A DNA stretch of 38,010 nucleotides from Nonomuraea aridisoli (GCF_003236395.1 NZ_POUD01000062.1:1-38010), one strand, 5' to 3'. Counted from the first letter of the stretch, positions 22,959-30,541 are shown. Made by a program: numbers and translations. The notes: generated from the sequence alone by a model not told the origin.

Positions 22959-23830
22959 TGGCCGCCAAGACCCGTCGCTACTCCGCCCGCGACATGGCCG
23001 TCCTGGTCATCGGGCTGGGGGTGGCCATCGTCGTCAACGTGGGCGTCATCTGGGGGCCCGCGCTGGCCTCCATCGGGTTGTCCGGCACCGACTGGAGCGG
23101 CATCGGGCCCATCGAGTGGGTGGGCGGCCAGAACTACCACGACCTGGCCGCCGAGTACCCGCCGTTCTGGTCGGCCGTCCGCAACAACGTGCTCTGGCTG
23201 GGCTTCCTGGCGCTGGTCGCGACGCCGTTCGGGCTGTTCTGCGCGGTGCTGCTGGACCGGCGGCTGCGGATGTCGCGGTTCTACCAGAGCGCGCTCTACA
23301 TGCCGGTCGTGTTGTCGCTGGCCGTGGTCGGCTTCATCGCGCAGCTCGTCTACTCCTCCGACTACGGCGTGCTCAACTCGGTGACCGGGCTGAGCGTGGA
23401 CTGGCTGGGCGACAGCTCGATCAACATCTGGGTGGTGATGGTGGCCGCCGCCTGGCGGCACGTCGGCTACGTCATGGTGATCTACCTGGCCGGGCTGAAG
23501 GCGGTGGACCCGGCGCTGAAGGAGGCGGCGGCCATCGACGGCGCCAGTGAGCGGCAGGCGTTCTTCCGCGTGGTGTTCCCGACGTTGCGGCCGGTCAACG
23601 TGATCGTGCTGGTCATCACGGTGATCGAGGCGCTGCGGGCGTTCGACATCGTGTACGCGATCAACCGCGGCAGGAACGGGCTGGAGCTGCTGTCGGTGCT
23701 CGTCACCGAGAACATCGTGGGCGAGGCGAGCAGGATCGGGTTCGGCTCGGCGATCGCGGTGATCCTGCTGGCGATCTCGGTGGGGTTCATCGCCACGTAC
23801 CTGTCTCAGATGTTCCGGGAGGAGCGATGA
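22958..23830 (+). CDS. Sugar ABC transporter permease (MalF/UgpA type)
   Basis: A 290-residue inner-membrane permease with six predicted helices. The cytoplasmic EAA loop that contacts the ATPase reads EAAAIDGASERQAFFRVVFPT at about residues 190-210. The first helix follows a short basic N-terminus (MAAKTRRYSARDM). It overlaps the binding-protein stop (TGATG) and the next permease (ATGA), so the three are translationally coupled. Confidence 0.93.
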   Translation: MAAKTRRYSARDMAVLVIGLGVAIVVNVGVIWGPALASIGLSGTDWSGIGPIEWVGGQNYHDLAAEYPPFWSAVRNNVLWLGFLALVATPFGLFCAVLLDRRLRMSRFYQSALYMPVVLSLAVVGFIAQLVYSSDYGVLNSVTGLSVDWLGDSSINIWVVMVAAAWRHVGYVMVIYLAGLKAVDPALKEAAAIDGASERQAFFRVVFPTLRPVNVIVLVITVIEALRAFDIVYAINRGRNGLELLSVLVTENIVGEASRIGFGSAIAVILLAISVGFIATYLSQMFREER

Positions 23831-24720
23831 CCGTCACCGCCTCCGCTCCCCCGCCCTCGTCGCGGCGGGTCCGGCCGCTGCGCGTCCTGCTGCACGTCTT
23901 CCTCACGCTGGTGGCGCTCGGGTGGCTGCTGCCGCTCGCCCTGGCCGTGTACGCCTCGCTGCGGCCGTACGACGAGACCGCGCGCCTCGGCTACTTCTCG
24001 CTGCCCGAGCGGCTCACGCTCGACTACTACACGCAGGCGTGGAGCCAGGCCGAGCTGCCGCGCTACTACCTCAACACGCTGATCATCGTCATCCCCGGCG
24101 TGGTGCTGACGCTGCTGCTGGCGTCGTTCACGGCGTTCGCGATCGCGCGGCTGCGCATCCCGGGCCGCAGGACGCTGCTGATCGTCTTCACCGCGGGCAA
24201 CCTGCTGCCGCCCCAGGTGCTCATCACGCCGCTCTACACCGTCTACACGATGGTCCCGCTGCCCGCGTGGTTGTCGGACTCGATGTCGTTGTACGACTCC
24301 TACCTCGGGCTCATCCTCGTCCACGTGGCGTTCCAGTTCGGCTTCTGCGTGTTCGTCATGGCGAACTTCATGCGCACGATCCCCGAGGAGATCAACGAGG
24401 CGGCGCTGGTGGACGGCGCGGGGGTGTGGAAACGCTACTGGCGGCTGACCATGCCGCTGTGCCGGCCGGTGCTGGCGGCGCTGGGAACGCTGCAGTTCAC
24501 CTGGATGTACAACGACTTCCTGTGGGCGCTCGTGCTGATGTCGTCGGGCGACAAGCTGCCCGTCACCTCGGCACTGAACAACCTGCGCGGCCAGTTCTTC
24601 ACCGACTACAACCTGCTGGCCGCCGGCTCGATGCTGGTGGCGCTGCCGACGCTGATCGTCTTCCAGCTGCTGCACAAGCAGTTCGTCGCCGGGCTCACGC
24701 TCGGCTCCACGAAGGGTTAA
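23827..24720 (+). CDS. Sugar ABC transporter permease (MalG/UgpE type)
   Basis: A 297-residue permease with six helices and the EAA motif EEINEAALVDGAGVWKRYWR near residue 190. It is the last gene of the importer operon. No nucleotide-binding subunit is encoded with it; actinomycete sugar importers commonly use one shared ATPase (MsiK type) encoded elsewhere. Its TAA stop overlaps the stop codon of the opposite glycosyltransferase gene within the palindrome TTAA. Confidence 0.93.
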   Translation: MTVTASAPPPSSRRVRPLRVLLHVFLTLVALGWLLPLALAVYASLRPYDETARLGYFSLPERLTLDYYTQAWSQAELPRYYLNTLIIVIPGVVLTLLLASFTAFAIARLRIPGRRTLLIVFTAGNLLPPQVLITPLYTVYTMVPLPAWLSDSMSLYDSYLGLILVHVAFQFGFCVFVMANFMRTIPEEINEAALVDGAGVWKRYWRLTMPLCRPVLAALGTLQFTWMYNDFLWALVLMSSGDKLPVTSALNNLRGQFFTDYNLLAAGSMLVALPTLIVFQLLHKQFVAGLTLGSTKG

Positions 24721-25850
24721 AGGAGGGCGTGGAAGCGGGCGGCGACGCGGTCCCACGCCCACTCTTCGGCGATCCACTCACGGCCGGCCGCGCCCATCTT
24801 GCGGGCCTTCGCGGGGTCGGTGAGCAGCTCCACGACGGCCTGGGCGATCTGGTCCACGTCCTCGCCGTCGACCACGAGCCCGGTCTCGCCGGGCCGAACC
24901 GCGTCGGGCGCGCCACCGGACGCGCCCGCAACCACCGGCAGCCCGGACGCGGACGCCTCCAGGAACACGATCCCGAGCCCCTCCACGTCCACCCCCCGCC
25001 ACCGGGTACGGCACGGCATCGCGAACACGTCGGCCGCCGCGTAGTGGCCCGGCAGCGCGGCGGCGGGGACGGTGCCGGTGAACCTGATCGACTCCCGCCC
25101 GCCGGCCAGCCGCTCCAGGCTCCCCCGGTACGGGCCGCCGCCCACGAGCAGCAGCACGGCGTCCGGCACCGAGCGCAGCACCCGCGGCCAGGCCCGGATG
25201 AGGTGGTCCTGGCCCTTGCGGGGCACCAGGCGCGAGACGCACACCACCACGGGCCGGCCGTCCAGGCCCAGCTCGGCCTTGGCGGCGCCGGGGTGGAACT
25301 GCCCGACGTCCACGCCGGGCGCGAGGCGGACGAGCTTGGCGGGCGGGATCACCGCGGCCAGGCGCGCACGGGTGTACTCCCCGAGGTAGGTCACCACGTC
25401 GGCGTGCCCGCCGATCCGGCGCAGCACCGCGCGGAACCCGGGGGCGCTCGCCCACGACGCCTCGTGGCCGTGGGTGAGCATCACCACGCGACGGGCGCCC
25501 GCCCGGCGCAGCCGCGGCGCGAGCAGGCCGAGCGGCGCCGCCGCGCCGAACACCACGGTCCCGGCGCGGTGCTCGGCCACCAGCCCGGCCGCCGTACGGG
25601 CGACGGCCGGGGTGGGCAGCATGAGCCGCGTCGGATGCCGCACGATCCGGTACGGCTGGCGCCGGTCGAACTCCGCGCAGCCCGGCCAGGCGGGCGCGTA
25701 GACGGCCACGCCGGGCGTGCGCAGCGCGAGCCCGTGCACGAACGACTGGATGCCGCCGGGGCGGGGCGGGAAGTCGTTCGTGACGATCAACACGTTCGGC
25801 ACGACCCCTGACAGTGACTCTGTCGCGGGCTCTGGGACGCGCTCGGTCAC
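24717..25850 (-). CDS. GT4-type glycosyltransferase, PimB-like
   Basis: A 377-residue retaining glycosyltransferase of two Rossmann-like domains. The N-terminal VLIVTNDFPPRPGGIQSFVHGL is characteristic of PimB', the mannosyltransferase that adds the second mannose to phosphatidylinositol mannoside at the cytoplasmic membrane face. The C-terminal half has VCVSRLVPRKGQDHLI, VGGGPYRG and the E-x7-E motif in EGLGIVFLEASASGLPVV. The GTG start at 25850 overlaps the M48 stop (GTGA); a GTG at 25802, directly before PNVLIVTNDF, is an alternative giving 361 residues. The donor is probably GDP-mannose, inferred from family only. Confidence 0.82.
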   Translation of the reverse strand: MTERVPEPATESLSGVVPNVLIVTNDFPPRPGGIQSFVHGLALRTPGVAVYAPAWPGCAEFDRRQPYRIVRHPTRLMLPTPAVARTAAGLVAEHRAGTVVFGAAAPLGLLAPRLRRAGARRVVMLTHGHEASWASAPGFRAVLRRIGGHADVVTYLGEYTRARLAAVIPPAKLVRLAPGVDVGQFHPGAAKAELGLDGRPVVVCVSRLVPRKGQDHLIRAWPRVLRSVPDAVLLLVGGGPYRGSLERLAGGRESIRFTGTVPAAALPGHYAAADVFAMPCRTRWRGVDVEGLGIVFLEASASGLPVVAGASGGAPDAVRPGETGLVVDGEDVDQIAQAVVELLTDPAKARKMGAAGREWIAEEWAWDRVAARFHALL

Positions 25851-27274
25851 GGCACCGGGGCGCCGTTCAGCTTCGCCCAGGCGCGGGCCATCGCGATGCG
25901 TTCCGGGCTGGACGGATGGGAGGCATAGAGCAGATATTCCATCGCATCCGGCGACAAATCCGAAATGTTGGTGACGGCCAGGCGTCTTTGCATGGCGACG
26001 AACGTGGCCGGGTCGCGGGTCAGGTCGAGCGCGTGCACGTCGGCCCTGGCCTCGATGTGGCGGCTGATCAGGTTCTGGGCGGGGCTCATGAGCAGCGTGC
26101 CGAGGGTCATCAGCCCCATGACGACGCCCACCGCCCGGGGGTCGGCGATCGAGGTGACGCCGGCGCGCCGCCGCAGGGCGCCGAAGACGAGGTACAGCAG
26201 GATCGCGCCGAGCGCCGAGCCGAGGCCGCCGATCAGCGTGCCGTGCAGCACGTCGTCCTCCTTGGCGTGGCCCAGCTCGTGGGCGACGACGAGCTCCACC
26301 TCGGGCTGCGGGGCGCGCAGCAGCGTGTCGTAGACGACGATCCTGCGGGTGGCGCCGAAGCCGGAGACGTACGCGTTGAGCGCCGTCGTCCGGCGGGAGG
26401 CGTCGGCCACCAGGACGTCCTCGACGGGCACGCCGTCGCGCTCGGCCATGGCCATGAGGTTCGTCCGCAGCGGGCCCTGCCGCATGGAGGTGAAGTCGTT
26501 GAACAGCGGCTCGAACACCACCGGGTACACGAACGACGCGGCCACCGTCAGCGCGAACGCGCCCGCCGCGGCCGGGATCCACCACCGCCGCACCTTGCGG
26601 GCCAGCGCCACGAGCGCGACCAGCATCAGGGAGGTCAGGAACACCTCCACGGCGAGGTTCTTCAGCCGGTCGGCCGTCCAGCTGCCCCAGTCCTGGACGG
26701 ACAGGCCGTAGTCGCGCAGCAGCGTCTCGGACCAGACGCCCAGGGGCCAGCGGAGCAGCTCGACGATCGCGGTGAGCACGACGACGCCCAGGATCACGCG
26801 CAGCCACCAGGGGCCCTTCAGCCGGTCCAGCACCCGGGCGCCGAACGGGGTGGCGACGAGGACGCCGGCGAAGACGAGCGTGATCGCCAGCGACAGGTAG
26901 CTCGGCAGGCTCATGGCCGCGTCGAACACCTGCGCCCTGGCGATCTGGGCGGCGGTGAAGTCGCGGGCCGGATCGGGCGGCCCGCCGGTCAGCACCTGCC
27001 AGGGCGTGGTGAGGACCGCCGCGGCCACGGTCGCGAGGCCGAGCAGGACCAGCGCCACGGCCGCCTGGCGTCTCGAACGCCCGTCGTACGGATCCGGGCC
27101 GCCGGCCCGCCGGTCGTCCGCCGCCACGGACACCTCCCCACCCTCTCGCGACGCCCCCTGGGCGGGTCCTTCCCGATCCGGGCCGCTTGCACCAGATCCC
27201 CCTTGACCCCTGCTGGAGGCTTTCTCCGGTTCCGCGGCGTCCAAGGCGCCGTCACCGTCCTGTCGGTCGCTCAT
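25847..27274 (-). CDS. M48 family membrane metallopeptidase (Ste24/HtpX-like)
   Basis: A 475-residue integral membrane zinc protease. After a disordered 65-residue N-terminus come several helices, then the zinc site H332-E-L-G-H336 (VVAHELGHAKEDDVLHG) and the third-ligand region SRHIEARADVHAL. The layout with the long N-terminal membrane domain and PLFNDFTSM matches CAAX-protease Ste24. It probably acts in membrane protein quality control. ATG at 27274 has GGGGAGG three to four bases upstream. An ATG at 27289 overlaps the preceding gene's stop (ATGA) and is also possible. It is coupled to the glycosyltransferase by GTGA. Confidence 0.9.
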   Translation of the reverse strand: MSDRQDGDGALDAAEPEKASSRGQGGSGASGPDREGPAQGASREGGEVSVAADDRRAGGPDPYDGRSRRQAAVALVLLGLATVAAAVLTTPWQVLTGGPPDPARDFTAAQIARAQVFDAAMSLPSYLSLAITLVFAGVLVATPFGARVLDRLKGPWWLRVILGVVVLTAIVELLRWPLGVWSETLLRDYGLSVQDWGSWTADRLKNLAVEVFLTSLMLVALVALARKVRRWWIPAAAGAFALTVAASFVYPVVFEPLFNDFTSMRQGPLRTNLMAMAERDGVPVEDVLVADASRRTTALNAYVSGFGATRRIVVYDTLLRAPQPEVELVVAHELGHAKEDDVLHGTLIGGLGSALGAILLYLVFGALRRRAGVTSIADPRAVGVVMGLMTLGTLLMSPAQNLISRHIEARADVHALDLTRDPATFVAMQRRLAVTNISDLSPDAMEYLLYASHPSSPERIAMARAWAKLNGAPVP

Positions 27275-27285
27275 CTGCCTCCCCT

Positions 27286-28104
27286 TCATACGAGCAGGTC
27301 CCGTACGTACGCGCGCCACCGTTCCGCCAGTGTGGCGACGGAGAGACCCACCGCGGCGAGCGCCTCCTCGACGCCGCCCGCGCGGGCCTCACGGTAGAGC
27401 CTCACCAGGGTGGCCTCACCGAACCTGTCGGCGAGGAAGCGACACGCCAGCCACGCCTCCTGGTACGCCCGCGCGAGCCGGCCGGGGTCACGCCCGTCGG
27501 CGGCGAATGCCGCAGGTCCGGGCAAAGCGCTCGGGAGGCGTCCGGCGCGGACCTCGGCCGCCAGTTCGGCGGCGGCCGTCGCCACGGGGAGCCCGGCGTC
27601 GCGGTAGCCGACGTAGTCGGCGAATCCCTCTCGGAGCCAGGGCGGCACGCCGTCCGTGCCGGCGACGACGTGGGTGAGTTCGTGGGCGAGGACGACGTCC
27701 TTGCCGATCGGGTTGAGGGTGGCGAACGCGTCCGGCACGACGATCACGCGCCCGCCGTCGGCGACCGCCGCGAGTCCGTCGAGGCGGGCCGCTCCGGCCA
27801 GCGCGGCGGCCTCGCGGGCGGAGGCCGGCACGACCACCAGGGGGCGTACGGGCCTGCCGAGCACCGCCGAGACGCGCAGCGCCGCCGTGTCGGCCCTGCG
27901 GGCCACCTCGGCCAGCACGGCGGGGTCGGTGCGGTGGCCGGCGACGGTGGAGCGGCTGCCGCGGGTCATGACCGCGCCGTCCGGCCACAGGCCGCGCAGC
28001 CCGGGGGGAACGATCGGGGCGTCGGCGGCCGGGGCGCCGCCGGACGCGAAGGCGAGGAGCAGCAGGCCCGTCACCGCGGCCCGCCGGCTCACCTGCTCGG
28101 ACAT
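27286..28104 (-). CDS. Exported gluzincin-type metallopeptidase (peptidase MA-like)
   Basis: A 272-residue protein with an N-terminal export signal containing S-R-R-A-A-V (twin-arginine-like) and a hydrophobic stretch to about residue 23. The zinc site is H141-E-L-T-H145 with E159 in LREGFADYVGY as the third ligand, the gluzincin arrangement of peptidase MA and DUF1570-type proteins. The pattern VVVPASAREAAAL precedes it. Substrates are unknown; location is outside the membrane. A TACCAT -10 box ends eight bases before the ATG, so the leader is very short. It heads the operon with the M48 protease and glycosyltransferase. Confidence 0.8.
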   Translation of the reverse strand: MSEQVSRRAAVTGLLLLAFASGGAPAADAPIVPPGLRGLWPDGAVMTRGSRSTVAGHRTDPAVLAEVARRADTAALRVSAVLGRPVRPLVVVPASAREAAALAGAARLDGLAAVADGGRVIVVPDAFATLNPIGKDVVLAHELTHVVAGTDGVPPWLREGFADYVGYRDAGLPVATAAAELAAEVRAGRLPSALPGPAAFAADGRDPGRLARAYQEAWLACRFLADRFGEATLVRLYREARAGGVEEALAAVGLSVATLAERWRAYVRDLLV

Positions 28105-28137
28105 GATGCCCGATGGTAATGCCCCTGGACGCGCAAG

Positions 28138-28185
28138 AGCCCCGCCCGGTCCGGGGAGGGGGACTCCCAGAAGCCGGGCGGGGCT
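28138..28185 (-). terminator. Terminator of the riboswitch-controlled NlpC/P60 gene
   Basis: AGCCCCGCCCGG (28138-28149) and CCGGGCGGGGCT (28174-28185) form a perfect 12-bp stem. A smaller stem (GGGAG/CTCCC) folds within the loop. It begins three bases after the leftward gene's stop at 28189. Confidence 0.8.
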
Positions 28186-28188
28186 TCC

Positions 28189-28773
28189 TCACAGGCCGGG
28201 ACGGACCGCGCCGACGAACGACGACTTGCGCCATCCGCCCAGCTTGTCGATGCGTACCCGTTCGCCTGTCCGAGGCGAGTGGATCATCTTGCCCTTGCCG
28301 ACGTACATGCCCACGTGGCCGAGCCCGTTGAAGAACATCAGATCTCCGGGCTTCAAATTGCGCCACGAGATTTTCGTCCTGACGCGGGCGAACTGGCTGT
28401 TCGTCACGCGCGGGAGCTTCACGCCGGCCTTTTTCCAGGCGTACTGGACGAGACCGGAGCAGTCGAACGAACCAGGCCCTGTGCCGCCGTACCGATACGG
28501 GTCACCGATCTGGTTCTTCGCCGCGGCCACGGCCCTGTGGGCCTTGGCCTGCTGCCGGGCCATCCTGGCCGCCTTGCGGGCGGCCGTGGCCGACTTCGCG
28601 GTACGGGCGGTCTTCGCCGCCTGCGCCGCGGAGTCCGCCGATTCACTCGTCGCCGTCTCCGCCTGGGCCGCCGGGGCATGGAGGACCAGACCTCCGGCCG
28701 CCACGGACACCGTGAGCGCAACGCCACTCAGGACGAGACGGGACAGGCGGGGGTTCTGCAGGGTTGTAGACAG
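28189..28773 (-). CDS. NlpC/P60 cell-wall hydrolase under a c-di-AMP riboswitch
   Basis: A 194-residue secreted peptidoglycan endopeptidase. The signal peptide (STTLQNPRLSRLVLSG, then VALTVSVAAGGLVLHAPAAQA) is complete only if translation starts at a CTG at 28771-28773. That codon lies five bases after a perfect AAGGAG (28779-28784), and no ATG, GTG or TTG occurs upstream in frame. The first ordinary start (GTG, 28710) would cut the signal in half and has no ribosome site. An Ala/Lys/Arg-rich coil follows, then the NlpC/P60 domain with the catalytic Cys in FDCSGLVQYAW and His in GLGHVGMYVG. It cleaves stem peptides in the wall. Confidence 0.88.
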   Translation of the reverse strand: MSTTLQNPRLSRLVLSGVALTVSVAAGGLVLHAPAAQAETATSESADSAAQAAKTARTAKSATAARKAARMARQQAKAHRAVAAAKNQIGDPYRYGGTGPGSFDCSGLVQYAWKKAGVKLPRVTNSQFARVRTKISWRNLKPGDLMFFNGLGHVGMYVGKGKMIHSPRTGERVRIDKLGGWRKSSFVGAVRPGL

Positions 28774-28785
28774 GATTTCTCCTTG

Positions 28786-28960
28786 GGTCTTCCACGAACG
28801 CCTACCGGGTTAGCTGACGGATTCGGGCCTGGAAGATCGCCCTACGGCGTGATGGCACGCCGATTCACCCCTGATCCCTAGGGGACGTGGGATCGCTGGT
28901 TCCCCGGCTCCGTGCCTCCTGGCTGCACGGATTCGGCAGGCCGCCGCCCGATCTTCGGTG
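28786..28960 (-). ncRNA. Cyclic di-AMP riboswitch (ydaO/yuaA type)
   Basis: The leader RNA has the conserved blocks of the ydaO aptamer in order: GGGGAACC (minus strand, 28898-28905), GGGGTGAATC (28862-28871) and CCGAATCCGTCAGCTAACC (28808-28826), followed by GGTAGGCG. The outer helix GAAGATCG (28949-28956) pairs with CGATCTTC (28832-28839). Part of that 3' arm, TCTTCCA (28830-28836), can instead pair with TGGAAGA (28788-28794) just before the ribosome site, a likely switching element. This class in actinomycetes controls wall hydrolases and resuscitation factors, and ligand binding usually turns expression off. Confidence 0.93.
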
Positions 28961-28999
28961 ATGGGGATACCGGGGGCGACCGGCGGAGGGTTCATCTCT

Positions 29000-29021
29000 C
29001 ACATCGGGAGGGACCGATGTG
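29000..29021. repeat. Perfect 8-bp hairpin between promoter and riboswitch
   Basis: CACATCGG-GAGGGA-CCGATGTG is a perfect inverted repeat. It lies in the leader about 40 bases after the predicted transcription start and before the aptamer. It could be an extra leader hairpin or a protein operator. Confidence 0.6.
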
Positions 29022-29061
29022 GTTTCGCGGCGACATGGCTTGTCCGCCGTGACGACGCCAG

Positions 29062-29090
29062 AAGCTACTTCGCAGGTCAAAAATCGGCAA
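29062..29090 (-). promoter_or_regulatory. Promoter of the riboswitch-NlpC/P60 transcript
   Basis: On the minus strand TTGCCG (29085-29090), 17 bases, TAGCTT (29062-29067). Transcription from about 29055 gives a leader of roughly 280 bases that contains the hairpin and the aptamer. Confidence 0.55.
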
Positions 29091-29133
29091 AGGGTCAGTC
29101 AGCTTGTAAAGATCACTGAAAAGGGTCAGTCAG
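29089..29133. promoter_or_regulatory. Two perfect 14-bp direct repeats next to the -35 box
   Basis: AAAGGGTCAGTCAG occurs at 29089-29102 and 29120-29133, 31 bp start to start (three helical turns). The first copy abuts the -35 box. A related inverted copy, AAGTGACCCTT, is at 29175-29185. This is the geometry of activator sites on one face of the DNA. Confidence 0.6.
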
Positions 29134-29223
29134 ATACGAAACCCCTGCTGGAGCCCCAGGCACCGTTACCTAAAAGTGACCCTTCTCACACTTATGAACG
29201 AGACCTTTTGTCAGGTACCAATT

Positions 29224-29250
29224 GTCACTTCAGTCACATCTGTCACAGGA
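29224..29250. promoter_or_regulatory. Three 9-bp direct repeats resembling MtrA boxes
   Basis: GTCACTTCA, GTCACATCT and GTCACAGGA follow one another without a gap, so the core GTCAC recurs exactly every nine bases. MtrA of the MtrAB system in actinobacteria binds direct repeats of a GTCACAgcg-like 9-mer and controls wall hydrolase genes. The repeats lie about 135 bp upstream of the NlpC/P60 promoter. Confidence 0.45.
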
Positions 29251-29310
29251 CCTCCACCCGGTACGTCCATCGCTCGGCGCGGGTTGTGGAACGGTCCAAA
29301 ACCGCGGGCC

Positions 29311-29442
29311 TCAGCGGGTCGTCTGCCGAGCGGCTCGGTGGCGGATCCCGGCGAGTAGCGTGTCGAGGACGCGGTCGAACTCCGCCTCGGACCCCGAGTC
29401 GCCCAGCAGGGGCGCGAGCGCGGCCGGGCCCGCCCCGCCGCG
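29311..29442 (-). pseudogene. C-terminal remnant of a TetR regulator
   Basis: The minus-strand frame ending in TGA at 29311-29313 reads RGGAGPAALAPLLGDSGSEA then EFDRVLDTLLAGIRHRAARQ. The segment with L-x-x-L-L-x-G-I is the usual last helix of TetR ligand domains. The DNA-binding half and any start are missing; upstream the sequence switches to a rightward transporter-like fragment. Confidence 0.55.
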
Positions 29443-29445
29443 ACC

Positions 29446-29612
29446 GTGATGTTCGCCTCGGCACGAGCGTCGGCCTGTCCGGGCTGCTCACCGAGGACAC
29501 CTCCGACACCGGCCTGCCGCCGACGCTGGGCTGGGCCGGAATGGCCCCCTGCCTGGCAGCGCTCCTGGCGGTCGCGCTGCTGTGGAGCAGACCGCGGCAC
29601 GGCCTCGACTGA
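29446..29612 (+). pseudogene. C-terminal remnant of a membrane transporter
   Basis: The frame ending in TGA at 29610-29612 contains a last hydrophobic helix (GMAPCLAALLAVALLWSRPR) after LGTSVGLSGLLTEDTSDTG, like the final part of an MFS or similar exporter. No start codon with a ribosome site is available and the remaining helices are absent. It begins where the TetR remnant stops. Confidence 0.5.
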
Positions 29613-29697
29613 CACCGACTCGGCTGACACCGGCTCGACGCCACAGACTTGGATCAAGACGGGTCATAACGCGACAAGCGGCATGGAGGCAGACATA

Positions 29698-30462
29698 GTG
29701 CAGCGCATCGGCATCATCGGAGTGGGCGAGATTGGCCGGGCCATCGTGATGGGCCTGTGCGACGGGGGCGACAAGCCGCCAGAGGTCTTCCTCTCCCCCA
29801 GGGGCGCCCGCACGGCCGCGGAGCTGTCCGAGCGCTACGAGGGCGTGCGGGTGTGCGCCGGCAACCAGGAGGTCGTGGACCGCTCCGAGGTGGTGATCAT
29901 CGCCGTACGCCGCCAGGACCGGCACGACGCACTCGCCGGCTTGCGGGTGGACGCCGACCAGGTGGTGGTCAACGTGATGGCCGGCGTCGGCAACGACGAC
30001 CTGCGCCGGACACTGGCCACCGACGCCCCGCTGATCCGGGCCATCCCCTTGCCCGCCGTTCGCGAACGCCGCTCGGTCACGGTGACGTACCCGTCGCATC
30101 CGGTGGTGGACGCTCTCTTCGAAGACCTGGGCGGGGTGCTCTCCGCCGAGGACGAGGCGGCCTTCAACGTCTTCTCGGCGCTGACGGGGACGCTGACCAC
30201 CCACTACGCGTACCTCGCCACGCTCACGTCGTGGGCCGCCGGCCACGGCATCGCCTCCGACGACGCGGACGCCTACGTTCGCGGCCTCTTCCAGGGGGTC
30301 GGCCGCTCCCTGAGCGACGAGACCCGTTCCCTGGACCGGCTCGCGGCCGACCACGAGACGCCGAACGGGAGCAACGAACGCATCCGCACCACCTGGTTCA
30401 CCCCGGCCAACTCCGCGGCCCTCGGCAAGGCCCTCGACGACCTCCTCGCCCGTCTGAAGTAG
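29698..30462 (+). CDS. Pyrroline-5-carboxylate reductase-like oxidoreductase
   Basis: A 254-residue protein starting MQRIGIIGVGEIGRAIVMGL, a Rossmann fold with the G-V-G-E-I-G dinucleotide loop. Further ProC-like segments are VVIIAVRRQD, VVNVMAGV and IRAIPLPAV. The C-terminal dimer domain of ProC normally carries a G-S-G-P-A motif; here the place reads ALTGTLTTHYAYLATLTSWA, so a true P5C reductase is doubtful. The GTG at 29698 has GGAGG eight bases upstream; the ATG at 29683 has none. It stands alone beside the deleted tetR/transporter pair. Confidence 0.78.
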   Translation: MQRIGIIGVGEIGRAIVMGLCDGGDKPPEVFLSPRGARTAAELSERYEGVRVCAGNQEVVDRSEVVIIAVRRQDRHDALAGLRVDADQVVVNVMAGVGNDDLRRTLATDAPLIRAIPLPAVRERRSVTVTYPSHPVVDALFEDLGGVLSAEDEAAFNVFSALTGTLTTHYAYLATLTSWAAGHGIASDDADAYVRGLFQGVGRSLSDETRSLDRLAADHETPNGSNERIRTTWFTPANSAALGKALDDLLARLK

Positions 30463-30541
30463 GCGCGCGTCACGGCGGCGCGCCGGTGAGGCGGAGGAGC
30501 GTCTCCCTGGAGGGCCCTCAGCGCGGCAACGGCGGGTGGGG

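Noticed and set aside
21764..23830. A 688-codon frame that would fuse another protein to the first permease
   Set aside because: The first part is an out-of-phase reading of the binding-protein gene; the permease has its own ATG at 22958 overlapping the preceding stop.
29019..29612. A 197-codon plus-strand gene upstream of the ProC-like gene
   Set aside because: Most of it covers the promoter and repeat region and reads antisense through the TetR tail; only its last ~55 codons look protein-like, as a transporter remnant.
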